A DNA stretch of 5,419 nucleotides, from positions 1 through 5,419 of the forward strand of contig CANQSE010000156.1 of NCBI GenBank assembly GCA_947626405.1, read 5' to 3'. Origin of the DNA: an uncultured Acetatifactor sp. (GTDB lineage: Bacteria > Bacillota > Clostridia > Lachnospirales > Lachnospiraceae). A program made the position numbers and the translations under genes. Below the pieces are notes generated by a model that was given only the letters and a program-made list of their open reading frames with translations, did not search any database and had not been told where the DNA came from. Within the stretch, counting starts at the first letter, position 1. Every line of letters begins with the position of its first letter. Below, one piece after another: positions 1-5,419 of this stretch.

Positions 1-2520
1 TGTTTTATCTTCCAGAATCAGTCTTGCCGCAAGAGTCTCCACGTTTTTCTGAATATACCGTTTCAGAGGTCTTGCCCCGTACACGGGATCGTAGGCTTCG
101 CGCACAATCATATCCACAGCCTCGGGCTTTAACATAATGCGAAGCTCCCTGTCCTCCAGCCTGCGGTTTAAATCAGCAACCAGAAGCTCCACAATGGCTC
201 CGATATTCTCCCTGGTGAGCGGTTTAAACAGGATGGTCTCGTCCAGACGATTTAAAAACTCCGGCCTGAACTGACTCCGCAGGTCCGCGTATACCATTTT
301 CTCCGCATTGGGATCCACTGTGCCGTCGTCTCTTATGCCGTCCAGAAGGTACTGTGCGCCGATATTTGACGTCATAATAAGTATCGTGTTTTTAAAATCC
401 ACAGTCCTGCCCTGGGAATCAGTAATACGGCCGTCGTCGAGCACCTGCAGCAGCACGTTGAACACATCGGGATGCGCCTTCTCAATCTCATCAAAGAGCA
501 CTACGCTGTATGGCTTCCTGCGCACGGCCTCCGTGAGCTGGCCTCCTTCCTCGTATCCGACATATCCGGGAGGCGCTCCGATCAGCCTTGAGACAGAGTA
601 TTTTTCCATATATTCGCTCATGTCGATTCGGACCATATTGTTTTCGTCGTCAAACAATGCCGCTGCCAGAGACTTTGCAAGCTCCGTCTTGCCAACGCCT
701 GTAGGCCCCAGAAAGAGAAACGATCCGATGGGCTTCGTGGGATCCTTGATGCCTGCCCGTGAGCGGATGATGGCCTCCGTGACTTTTGTCACTCCCTCCT
801 CCTGTCCGATCACTCTCCTGTGGAGTTCCTGATCGAGGTGCAGAGTCTTGTTGCGCTCGCTCTCCGTCAGCTTGCTCACAGGTATTCCGGTCCACCGTGA
901 AATTATTCTGGCAATCTCCTCGTCAGATACTTTTTCGTGGACAAGCTTCATATCCGCCTCGTTCGCCTTGTTTTCCTCCTGTTCAAGATTCTTCTTTAAT
1001 GCGGGCAGCTTTCCGTAGCTCAACTCCGCGGCCCTCTCCAGATTTCCTTCGCGCTGGGCGATCTGGATCTCGCTGTTCACCGAGTCGATTTCCTCACGCA
1101 GCTTTGAGAGCTTATCAACTGACGCTTTTTCGTTTTCCCACTGAGCCTTTCTTCCGGCGAAATCCTCCTTAAGCTCAGCCAGCTCCCTGCGAAGCTCCTC
1201 AAGCCTTTCCTGGCTTAGGTGGTCATCCTCTTTTTTAAGCGCCGCCTCCTCGATCTCCATCTGCATAATCCGCCGCTGCAGCTCGTCAAGCTCCGTTGGC
1301 ATACTGTCAAGCTCAGTCTTTATCAGGGCGCAGGCTTCGTCCACCAGGTCGATAGCCTTATCCGGCAGGAAGCGGTCCGAGATATACCGGTTTGACAGTA
1401 CCGCAGCGCTGACCAGGGCATTGTCCATAATCTTTACCCCGTGATAAACCTCGTATCTCTCCTTAAGACCTCTCAGAATTGAGATTGTGTCCTCAACCGT
1501 GGGCTCCTCCACCATCACAGGCTGGAAACGGCGCTCAAGAGCCGCGTCCTTCTCGATATACTGCCTGTATTCGTCAAGAGTAGTGGCTCCGATACAGTGC
1601 AGCTCGCCTCTTGCCAGCATGGGCTTTAACATGTTTCCTGCGTCCAGCGCACCGTCAGTCTTCCCCGCGCCCACGATTGTGTGCAGCTCGTCGATAAAGA
1701 GTATGATCTGACCGTCGCTGTTTTTAACGTCGTCAAGTACCGCCTTAAGTCTCTCCTCAAATTCTCCTCTGTATTTTGCGCCTGCGACAAGCGCACCCAT
1801 GTCAAGGGCAAATATTTTTTTGTCCTTAAGATTCTGTGGCACGTCTCCGCGTACGATTCTCTGAGCCAGCCCCTCCACCACGGCAGTCTTGCCGACGCCG
1901 GGCTCTCCTATGAGAACGGGATTGTTTTTTGTCTTGCGGGACAGAATCCTGATCACGTTGCGGATCTCGCCGTCTCTGCCGATCACAGGATCAAGCTTCT
2001 GATTCCTCGCTCTCTCCACGAGATCCTGTCCGTACTTTTCCAGAGTGTCATAGGTTGCCTCCGGATTGTCGCTCGTCACCCGCTGATTGCCGCGCACGGT
2101 GGACAGAGCCTTAAGGAAGCGTTCCCTTGTTATGCCGTATTCCTTAAAAATCTGAGCTATCTCGCGGTTGGGATTTTTTATCATGGCCAGAAAGAGATGC
2201 TCCACCGACACATATTCATCTCCAAGCTGTTTTGCCTCATCCTCCGCGTTTATCAGCACCTTGTTGAGATCCTGACCTACGTAAACCTGGCCTCCCTGAA
2301 CCTTTGTGCGTTTTTCCAAAGCCTGCCTTGACCTGTTTAAGAAATGCTCCTTCTGGATTTCCATCCTCTCGATAAGCTTAAGGATCAGGCTGTCTTCGAT
2401 GGTAAGCAGACTGTAGAGCAGATGCTCCTGTTCAATCTCCTGATTCCCGTATTCGTAAGCCAGCTTCTGGCAGCCTTCAACCGCCTCCATGGACTTTTGC
2501 GTAAATTTCTGAATGTTCAT
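1..2520 (-). CDS. clpB: ATP-dependent disaggregase ClpB (Hsp100), C-terminus cut by window edge
   Basis: ClpB is a cytoplasmic hexameric AAA+ ATPase that threads aggregated proteins through its central pore, working with DnaK/DnaJ/GrpE. The frame stays open for 840 codons from the ATG at 2520 to the window edge. Visible parts are the N-terminal Clp repeat domain (about 1-145); the first AAA+ domain with Walker A GEPGVGKT (205-212), pore Tyr250, Walker B Glu278 and arginine fingers R330/R331; the coiled-coil middle domain (about 405-530) that separates ClpB from ClpA and ClpC; and the second AAA+ domain with Walker A GPTGVGKT (605-612), pore Tyr653, Walker B Glu678 and sensor-2 GARPLKR (815-821). 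These positions fall within one or two residues of E. coli ClpB (857 aa), so I expect 20-30 missing residues. All key motifs share one frame and no frameshift is seen. The start is supported by a strong RBS and by the normal family N-terminus ([10 protein letters not shown]). It lies downstream of metY on the same strand, 211 nt away, and probably has its own promoter. Confidence 0.97.
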   Translation of the reverse strand, partial: MNIQKFTQKSMEAVEGCQKLAYEYGNQEIEQEHLLYSLLTIEDSLILKLIERMEIQKEHFLNRSRQALEKRTKVQGGQVYVGQDLNKVLINAEDEAKQLGDEYVSVEHLFLAMIKNPNREIAQIFKEYGITRERFLKALSTVRGNQRVTSDNPEATYDTLEKYGQDLVERARNQKLDPVIGRDGEIRNVIRILSRKTKNNPVLIGEPGVGKTAVVEGLAQRIVRGDVPQNLKDKKIFALDMGALVAGAKYRGEFEERLKAVLDDVKNSDGQIILFIDELHTIVGAGKTDGALDAGNMLKPMLARGELHCIGATTLDEYRQYIEKDAALERRFQPVMVEEPTVEDTISILRGLKERYEVYHGVKIMDNALVSAAVLSNRYISDRFLPDKAIDLVDEACALIKTELDSMPTELDELQRRIMQMEIEEAALKKEDDHLSQERLEELRRELAELKEDFAGRKAQWENEKASVDKLSKLREEIDSVNSEIQIAQREGNLERAAELSYGKLPALKKNLEQEENKANEADMKLVHEKVSDEEIARIISRWTGIPVSKLTESERNKTLHLDQELHRRVIGQEEGVTKVTEAIIRSRAGIKDPTKPIGSFLFLGPTGVGKTELAKSLAAALFDDENNMVRIDMSEYMEKYSVSRLIGAPPGYVGYEEGGQLTEAVRRKPYSVVLFDEIEKAHPDVFNVLLQVLDDGRITDSQGRTVDFKNTILIMTSNIGAQYLLDGIRDDGTVDPNAEKMVYADLRSQFRPEFLNRLDETILFKPLTRENIGAIVELLVADLNRRLEDRELRIMLKPEAVDMIVREAYDPVYGARPLKRYIQKNVETLAARLILEDKT

Positions 2521-2528
2521 ATAGCTCG

Positions 2529-2535
2529 CCTCCTC
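2529..2535 (-). promoter_or_regulatory. clpB ribosome binding site
   Basis: GAGGAGG on the minus strand lies 8 nt upstream of the ATG at 2520. This is near-ideal complementarity and spacing for Firmicutes ribosomes and fixes the clpB start codon. Confidence 0.85.
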
Positions 2536-2578
2536 ATTTCAGCCTCAGCCGGACAATTTGTTTGTCTGTTCTATAAAC

Positions 2579-2606
2579 AATATAACACCGTGGCTGGAAA
2601 AAACAA
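2579..2606 (-). promoter_or_regulatory. Candidate clpB promoter
   Basis: On the minus strand TTGTTT (2601-2606) and TATATT (2579-2584) are separated by 16 nt, a fair vegetative sigma-A type promoter. It predicts a start near 2572 and a leader of about 50 nt. Within that leader is a small inverted repeat, GACAA-N5-TTGTC (2552-2566), which could be an operator but is short. I see neither a CIRCE element (TTAGCACTC-N9-GAGTGCTAA) nor CtsR heptads (GGTCAAA), the usual heat-shock sites in front of clpB in Firmicutes. The surrounding AT-rich DNA allows other promoter readings. Confidence 0.4.
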
Positions 2607-2621
2607 TTAATAAAGTATAAA

Positions 2622-2653
2622 CTTTTTTCAAAATAAAAATTACCCGAAAAAAG
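2622..2653. repeat. AT-rich inverted repeat upstream of clpB
   Basis: CTTTTTTC (2622-2629) and GAAAAAAG (2646-2653) are perfect 8-bp inverted arms with a 16-nt gap. The pair sits between the end of metY and the proposed clpB -35 box. Its A/T-only core would make a weak RNA hairpin, so it is not a convincing terminator. It may simply be A-tract DNA upstream of the promoter. The rest of the 211-nt metY-clpB gap shows no gene and no clear GC-stem plus U-tract terminator. Confidence 0.3.
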
Positions 2654-2712
2654 CCCTTGTTTTACACATGACGAGACGAATACAGCATATACGCCGAAAA
2701 CACGCCCTTCGT

Positions 2713-2739
2713 CCGTATCACGGCCTCACCGTCAGACGG
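2713..2739. repeat. Two CCGT-N3-ACGG palindromes at the metY stop codon
   Basis: Two 11-bp palindromes of the form CCGT-N3-ACGG occupy 2713-2723 and 2729-2739, with centres 16 bp apart. The second contains the metY stop codon. In RNA they could make two small hairpins, or pair across each other through the inner ACGG and CCGT arms. No U-tract follows directly, so a standard intrinsic terminator is not supported. The same motif recurs in the metY leader at 4054-4064. Confidence 0.4.
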
Positions 2740-4036
2740 CGTCGAAGCCGCCCTCAAGATCCTCAATGATATCGTCTATATGCTCGGTTCCGATTGACAG
2801 ACGGATGGTGTTCCGGTATATTCCCTGCTCCTTAAGCTCGTCGTCGCTTAACTGGGCGTGGGTGGTAGACGCCGGATGAATCACAAGGGATTTTACGTCA
2901 GCCACGTTGGCAAGCAGTGAGAACAGCTCAAGATTGTCGATAAATCTCTTTGCCTCGGCCTCGCCGCCTTTTATCTCAAAGGTAAAGATGGAGCCGCCGC
3001 CGTTGGGGAAATACTTCTTGTAAAGCGCCTGTTGCACGGGATCCGAAGACACCGACGGATGATGCACCCTCTCAACCTTCGGGTGTCCGTTCAGGTATTC
3101 CACCACCTTCAGGGCGTTCTGTACATGGCGCTCCACACGAAGCGACAAAGTCTCAAGACCCTGCAGGAAGAAAAACGCATGGAACGGAGAAATACATGCT
3201 CCCATGTCGCGCAGCAAAATGGCGCGTATCGCAGTGACAAATACCGCTCCGGGAGCCGCTTCGGAGAAGTTTACGCCGTGATAGCTTTCGTTTGGTGTGG
3301 TAAGGTGCGGGAATTTTCCCGAAGCCTTCCAGTCAAATTTTCCGTTTTCCACTATCACGCCGCCGATGGTTGTGCCGTGACCGCCGATATACTTTGTAGC
3401 CGAATGTACGACGATATCTGCGCCGTACTCGAACGGGCGCACCAGATACGGCGTTGCAAACGTGTTGTCTATCACAAGAGGGATCTTGTGCGAGTGAGCA
3501 ATCTGAGCCATCTTCTCAATATCCACCACATCGGAATTGGGATTGCCGAGAGTCTCAATCATAATTGCTTTTGTGTTGTCCTTTACGGCAGCTTCCACCG
3601 CGTCAAAATCGGCCGGATCCACAAAGGTTGTCAGGATTCCGTAATCCTTAAGCGTATTGGCGAGCAGATTGTAGGTGCCGCCGTACATATTATTTGCCGC
3701 GACAATGTGATCCCCCGCCTTGGCAAGGTTCTGAACCGTGTATGTAATGGCCGCCATGCCGCTGGCAACCGCCAGCGCAGCGGTCCCTCCCTCCAGAGCC
3801 GCGATCCTTTTCTCAAAAACATCCTCCGTGGGATTTGTCAGCCTTCCGTAAATATTTCCGCTGTCCTCCAGCCCGAAACGCGCCGCCGCATGGTCGCAAT
3901 TGCGGAAAACATAAGACGATGTCTGGTAAATCGGCACCGCCCTTGCATCCGTCACGGGATCGGGCTGTTCCTGTCCCACATGAAGCTGCAGCGTCTCAAA
4001 TTTCAGGTTTCTCTCGCCATAACTTTTTTTGCTCAT
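2732..4036 (-). CDS. metY: O-acetylhomoserine sulfhydrylase (O-acetylhomoserine aminocarboxypropyltransferase)
   Basis: This cytoplasmic PLP enzyme of the Cys/Met metabolism family joins sulfide to O-acetylhomoserine to give homocysteine and acetate, the direct sulfhydrylation route to methionine. The 434 residues match the usual length of this subfamily, which is longer than cystathionine gamma-synthases (about 380-400). Expected residues are visible: YGRLTNPT with Tyr63 and Arg65 for PLP phosphate binding across the dimer, ASGMAA (91-96), Tyr118 in [10 protein letters not shown] to stack on the cofactor, Asp190 in VIDNTFATP, the Schiff-base Lys215 in [10 protein letters not shown], and Arg412 in RLSIGTEH for the substrate carboxylate. 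The ATG at 4036 follows GGAG by 7 nt. A strong promoter lies directly upstream, so it can be transcribed independently of the gene before it. No SAM riboswitch or T-box fits in the short leader. The subfamily is certain; the acetyl rather than succinyl substrate is inferred from family membership. Confidence 0.95.
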   Translation of the reverse strand: MSKKSYGERNLKFETLQLHVGQEQPDPVTDARAVPIYQTSSYVFRNCDHAAARFGLEDSGNIYGRLTNPTEDVFEKRIAALEGGTAALAVASGMAAITYTVQNLAKAGDHIVAANNMYGGTYNLLANTLKDYGILTTFVDPADFDAVEAAVKDNTKAIMIETLGNPNSDVVDIEKMAQIAHSHKIPLVIDNTFATPYLVRPFEYGADIVVHSATKYIGGHGTTIGGVIVENGKFDWKASGKFPHLTTPNESYHGVNFSEAAPGAVFVTAIRAILLRDMGACISPFHAFFFLQGLETLSLRVERHVQNALKVVEYLNGHPKVERVHHPSVSSDPVQQALYKKYFPNGGGSIFTFEIKGGEAEAKRFIDNLELFSLLANVADVKSLVIHPASTTHAQLSDDELKEQGIYRNTIRLSIGTEHIDDIIEDLEGGFDAV

Positions 4037-4043
4037 TCTCTTT

Positions 4044-4047
4044 CTCC
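4044..4047 (-). promoter_or_regulatory. metY ribosome binding site
   Basis: GGAG on the minus strand lies 7 nt upstream of the ATG at 4036 and supports that start. Confidence 0.7.
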
Positions 4048-4052
4048 AATCT

Positions 4053-4065
4053 GCCGTTTTACGGC
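4053..4065. repeat. Small palindrome just upstream of the metY RBS
   Basis: GCCGT-N3-ACGGC is a perfect 5-bp inverted repeat with a 3-nt loop, lying 5 nt upstream of the metY Shine-Dalgarno sequence. It could act as a leader hairpin affecting translation or mRNA stability, or as a protein-binding site. Its core CCGT-N3-ACGG matches the two palindromes at the metY stop codon. No function can be assigned from sequence alone. Confidence 0.4.
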
Positions 4066-4082
4066 CTGCACGAATGTACCTT

Positions 4083-4093
4083 TATACGGTATA
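4083..4093. promoter_or_regulatory. Palindrome in metY leader, candidate operator
   Basis: TATAC-G-GTATA is a perfect 11-bp palindrome placed about 12-22 nt after the predicted metY transcription start. That is a position where a bound repressor would block transcription. Sulfur-metabolism repressors of several families act on methionine and cysteine genes in Firmicutes, but I do not recognise this as the site of a particular one. Confidence 0.35.
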
Positions 4094-4110
4094 CAAAAAT
4101 TTCACCCCAT

Positions 4111-4139
4111 ATTATATCACCGCTTTTTTCATATGACAA
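4111..4139 (-). promoter_or_regulatory. metY promoter (near-consensus sigma-A)
   Basis: On the minus strand TTGTCA (4134-4139) and TATAAT (4111-4116) are separated by exactly 17 nt. The -10 is a perfect match and the -35 matches at five of six bases. Transcription should start near 4104, leaving a leader of about 67 nt. The -35 box directly abuts the 30-bp repeat array, so the array occupies the upstream activator or UP-element position. Confidence 0.8.
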
Positions 4140-4140
4140 C

Positions 4141-4260
4141 AACAGTTCTCAGCGCATAACTTCCTGGCACAACAGTTCTCAGCGCATAACTTCCTGGCAC
4201 AACAGTTCTCAGCGCGTAACTCCCTGGCACAACAGTTCTCAGCGCGTAACTCCCTGGCTC
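4141..4260. repeat. Four tandem 30-bp direct repeats
   Basis: Four head-to-tail 30-bp units lie at 4141-4170, 4171-4200, 4201-4230 and 4231-4260. Units 1 and 2 are identical. Units 3 and 4 differ from them at two shared positions (16, A to G; 22, T to C), and unit 4 has one further change near its end. Unit 4 contains the last codons and TGA of the EIIA-like gene; unit 1 touches the metY -35 box. The unit has only weak internal dyad symmetry (AGTT-N10-AACT). With no spacers this is not a CRISPR. The pattern suggests duplication of the 3' end of the gene by slippage or unequal exchange. Confidence 0.95.
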
Positions 4261-5114
4261 TGGCGATCCTTTGCAAGCATTATCTCAGCGCCCGTTGTGA
4301 CCTGTTCAGGCGCGGTGACGTATACGCAGCCCGTGTAGGAAAGGCTTTCAACTCTCACCGTAACTGCAGGAGATATACCCTCGGCGACAAGCCCCTGCGT
4401 GTCAAATTCCAGGAGCAGCTTTCCCTTTCCCATAATCTCATTTTGGACAACCCTGGGTCTGAAGTACCTTCCCATGAGATCGTCTCCGACGTTCCCCACC
4501 TGGATATAAAGCTCCACGCCGAAATCGGTCCTGAAAAGAAACGCATTTCCCATGGGAAAAAGCTTTATAATCTTTCCGGCAGCCGGAGAATAGAGCCTGT
4601 CCTCGTCCGGCTGAATTACAACCATTGGATGATCTCCGTCTCTGCGCGAGGTGATCCATCCCGACGCCGGACTTCCCACAGACCATTCCTGCATCTTAGG
4701 CTCCTGCTGGCTCTTTCCCCGCACTCCGCGGCGCAGCGGACGAATTGCTCCTCCCGTTCCCCTGATCACACGATCCGAAATCCAGCCAGCAGTACCTGTA
4801 TACGTCCTTCTGAAGGGCTGCGTTTCCCTTGTCTCCCCCGCCTCCGCGGCTGTAAACGGTGTTTCCGCAGGAATATCCTGCAGCGCTCCCTGTGCGCTCT
4901 CAACTCTCTCAACGCTCTCAACTCTCACGATGTGGCGCGCCTCTGCCTGCTGCACTCTGCGTCCGGCGTAATTTCCGCTGACTGCGCCGTCTCCCACGGC
5001 AAGCGCGGCTTCCTCACCGTATTCTTCCGCCCTGACCGACAGCCTTCCCATGCAGAATCCCGCCAGAGCGGACGCGGCAGCCACGGCGGAGAGCCATAAT
5101 ACATTGAATACCAT
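4239..5114 (-). CDS. Membrane-anchored protein with degenerate glucose-type PTS EIIA domain
   Basis: The protein has 291 residues. Residues 3-22 form one hydrophobic segment (FNVLWLSAVAAASALAGFCM) followed by R24 and R28 with no charge before it, which favours a membrane anchor with the rest in the cytoplasm. Residues 26-140 are a charged, low-complexity linker. Residues about 147-282 resemble the EIIA-Glc (Crr) domain: SPAAGKIIKLFPMGNAF, TDFGVELYIQVG, GKLLLEFD and a final TTGAEIML. In EIIA-Glc the two active-site histidines lie in NHAF and VHFG; here they are Asn190 and Gln205, so phosphotransfer is unlikely. The segment before the core is also shorter than usual. I infer a binding or regulatory role and do not know its partner. 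The start has AGGAGG 10 nt upstream. The last codons and stop lie within a tandem repeat array. metY follows on the same strand from its own promoter. Automatic annotation might call it a PTS IIA subunit, which overstates what the residues support. Confidence 0.85.
   Translation of the reverse strand: MVFNVLWLSAVAAASALAGFCMGRLSVRAEEYGEEAALAVGDGAVSGNYAGRRVQQAEARHIVRVESVERVESAQGALQDIPAETPFTAAEAGETRETQPFRRTYTGTAGWISDRVIRGTGGAIRPLRRGVRGKSQQEPKMQEWSVGSPASGWITSRRDGDHPMVVIQPDEDRLYSPAAGKIIKLFPMGNAFLFRTDFGVELYIQVGNVGDDLMGRYFRPRVVQNEIMGKGKLLLEFDTQGLVAEGISPAVTVRVESLSYTGCVYVTAPEQVTTGAEIMLAKDRQSQGVTR
4896..4931. repeat. Two imperfect 18-bp in-frame repeats in the EIIA-like gene
   Basis: Two 18-bp units (4896-4913 and 4914-4931) match at about 15 of 18 positions, including a 13-base exact match. 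They encode the adjacent hexapeptides RVESVE and RVESAQ around residues 64-75, in the linker between membrane anchor and EIIA-like domain. The period is a multiple of three, so copy-number change would alter linker length without shifting the frame. Confidence 0.65.
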
Positions 5115-5124
5115 ACGGACATAA

Positions 5125-5130
5125 CCTCCT
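5125..5130 (-). promoter_or_regulatory. Ribosome binding site of the EIIA-like gene
   Basis: AGGAGG on the minus strand lies 10 nt upstream of the ATG at 5114. Another ATG at 5122 lies only 2 nt from the site and in a different frame, so 5114 is the better start. Confidence 0.75.
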
Positions 5131-5136
5131 TTTTAT

Positions 5137-5158
5137 CCGATTTTTCCCTGAAAAACGG
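5137..5158 (-). promoter_or_regulatory. Candidate leader hairpin upstream of the EIIA-like gene
   Basis: Arms at 5137-5146 and 5150-5158 can pair over nine base pairs with a single bulge and a 3-nt loop. The structure ends 6 nt before the RBS in the minus-strand transcript. It could influence translation or mRNA stability; no long U-tract follows. I could not identify a convincing promoter for this gene in the rest of 5159-5302. Confidence 0.35.
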
Positions 5159-5239
5159 AAAATATTCAATCCCTTTCTTAAGACTCAGTTCAACACCCTG
5201 AAACCGGAGCATCATTTTGTAAATAAGCTATAAATTCGT

Positions 5240-5271
5240 TCGATTTCACTTGTTTTTTTCACAAAAATCGA
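5240..5271. promoter_or_regulatory. Inverted repeat spanning the antitoxin promoter, candidate operator
   Basis: TCGATTT (5240-5246) and AAATCGA (5265-5271) are perfect 7-bp inverted arms 18 nt apart. They bracket the -35 box and most of the spacer of the antitoxin promoter. Phd/YefM antitoxins, often with their toxin, repress their own promoters by binding such palindromic sites. Two direct TTTCAC hexamers (5244-5249, 5257-5262) overlap the same stretch. Confidence 0.4.
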
Positions 5272-5278
5272 TTAACAT
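5250..5278 (+). promoter_or_regulatory. Candidate antitoxin promoter
   Basis: TTGTTT (5250-5255) and TAACAT (5273-5278) are 17 nt apart, giving a start near 5285 and a leader under 20 nt before the antitoxin ATG. The match is moderate; the spacing and position are good. Confidence 0.5.
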
Positions 5279-5290
5279 AAGACATAGAAA

Positions 5291-5294
5291 GGAG
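5291..5294 (+). promoter_or_regulatory. Antitoxin ribosome binding site
   Basis: GGAG within AGAAAGGAG lies 8 nt upstream of the ATG at 5303, supporting that start. Confidence 0.75.
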
Positions 5295-5302
5295 CTGATC
5301 TC

Positions 5303-5419
5303 ATGCAAGTTACCGCTACTGAATTCAAGCTGAACCTTGGCAAGTATCTGGAGCTCGTCCTGACAGAAGACATCTGGGTCACCAAAAACGGAAAAACCGT
5401 AGCCAAGCTGATCAATCCG
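5303..5419 (+). CDS. Phd/YefM-family antitoxin, N-terminal part only
   Basis: The first 39 residues are visible and the frame is open to the window edge. The pattern MQVTATEFKLNLGKYLELV followed by DIWVTKNGKTVAKLINP is typical of the N-terminal DNA-binding half of Phd/YefM antitoxins (type II toxin-antitoxin systems). This half forms a dimer that binds the operator; the C-terminal part, not visible here, wraps the toxin. Family proteins usually have about 70-95 residues, so about half is missing. The partner toxin should follow downstream, but its family (for example PIN, RelE/YoeB or Doc/Fic) cannot be told from this window. The gene is divergent from the EIIA-like gene and has its own RBS, promoter and possible operator. 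Confidence 0.85.
   Translation, partial: MQVTATEFKLNLGKYLELVLTEDIWVTKNGKTVAKLINP

Noticed and set aside
1681..2331. Open frame on the plus strand (216 codons) opposite clpB, and several shorter ones at 308-1172
   Set aside because: The minus strand here encodes ClpB with Walker, pore and arginine-finger residues in one frame, so the plus-strand frames are shadows.
2622..2731. Intrinsic terminator after metY
   Set aside because: The small CCGT/ACGG hairpins lack a following U-tract, and the 8-bp inverted repeat nearby is A/T only with a 16-nt loop. Neither meets the usual pattern.
4037..4110. SAM riboswitch or T-box in the metY leader
   Set aside because: The predicted leader is about 67 nt, too short for either, and no T-box motif or terminator/antiterminator pair is visible.
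3032..4159. Long open frame on the plus strand (375 codons) opposite metY
   Set aside because: It lies almost entirely antisense to a clear PLP enzyme with all catalytic residues, shows no family resemblance, and has no evident RBS. It is a shadow of the metY codon pattern.
4141..4260. CRISPR array
   Set aside because: The 30-bp repeats are directly head to tail with no spacers and include the coding end of a gene.
5112..5122. Alternative ATG at 5122 for the EIIA-like gene
   Set aside because: It is only 2 nt from the AGGAGG and is in a different frame from the EIIA-like domain.
4925..5215. Minus-strand frame of 96 codons starting at 5215
   Set aside because: No RBS precedes it, and most of it overlaps the EIIA-like gene in another frame that has better start signals and recognisable homology.

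Overview
The window looks like chromosomal DNA from a Gram-positive anaerobe of the class Clostridia, most likely a Lachnospiraceae-type gut bacterium. This is an inference from strong AGGAGG-type ribosome binding sites, roughly balanced base composition with AT-rich promoters, and the style of the proteins. No rRNA or other marker is present to prove it.

Three genes lie on the minus strand and one begins on the plus strand. Reading along the minus strand from high to low coordinates, the first is 4239-5114, an unnamed membrane-anchored protein. Its C-terminal half resembles the glucose-type PTS EIIA domain but lacks both active-site histidines. Next is 2732-4036, a complete PLP-dependent O-acetylhomoserine sulfhydrylase (metY type). 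Last is 1-2520, the disaggregase ClpB, complete at its N-terminus and cut by the window edge some 20-30 residues before its end. ClpB is the largest gene here; because its stop codon lies outside the window it is easy to miss. Divergently, on the plus strand from 5303, are the first 39 residues of a Phd/YefM-type antitoxin, whose partner toxin would lie beyond the window.

The intergenic regions carry most of the unusual structure. Between the EIIA-like gene and metY there is an array of four 30-bp direct repeats (4141-4260). The fourth copy contains the last codons and stop codon of the EIIA-like gene, and the first copy abuts the -35 box of a near-consensus metY promoter (TTGTCA, 17 nt, TATAAT). 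The metY leader holds two small palindromes. A CCGT-N3-ACGG palindrome occurs once in that leader and twice around the metY stop codon. The antitoxin promoter is spanned by a 7-bp inverted repeat suited to an autoregulatory operator.

The genes do not form an obvious single pathway. metY has its own strong promoter and clpB a plausible one. The most distinctive element is the EIIA-like gene: a membrane-tethered domain that probably cannot be phosphorylated, with tandem duplication both inside the gene and at its 3' end.
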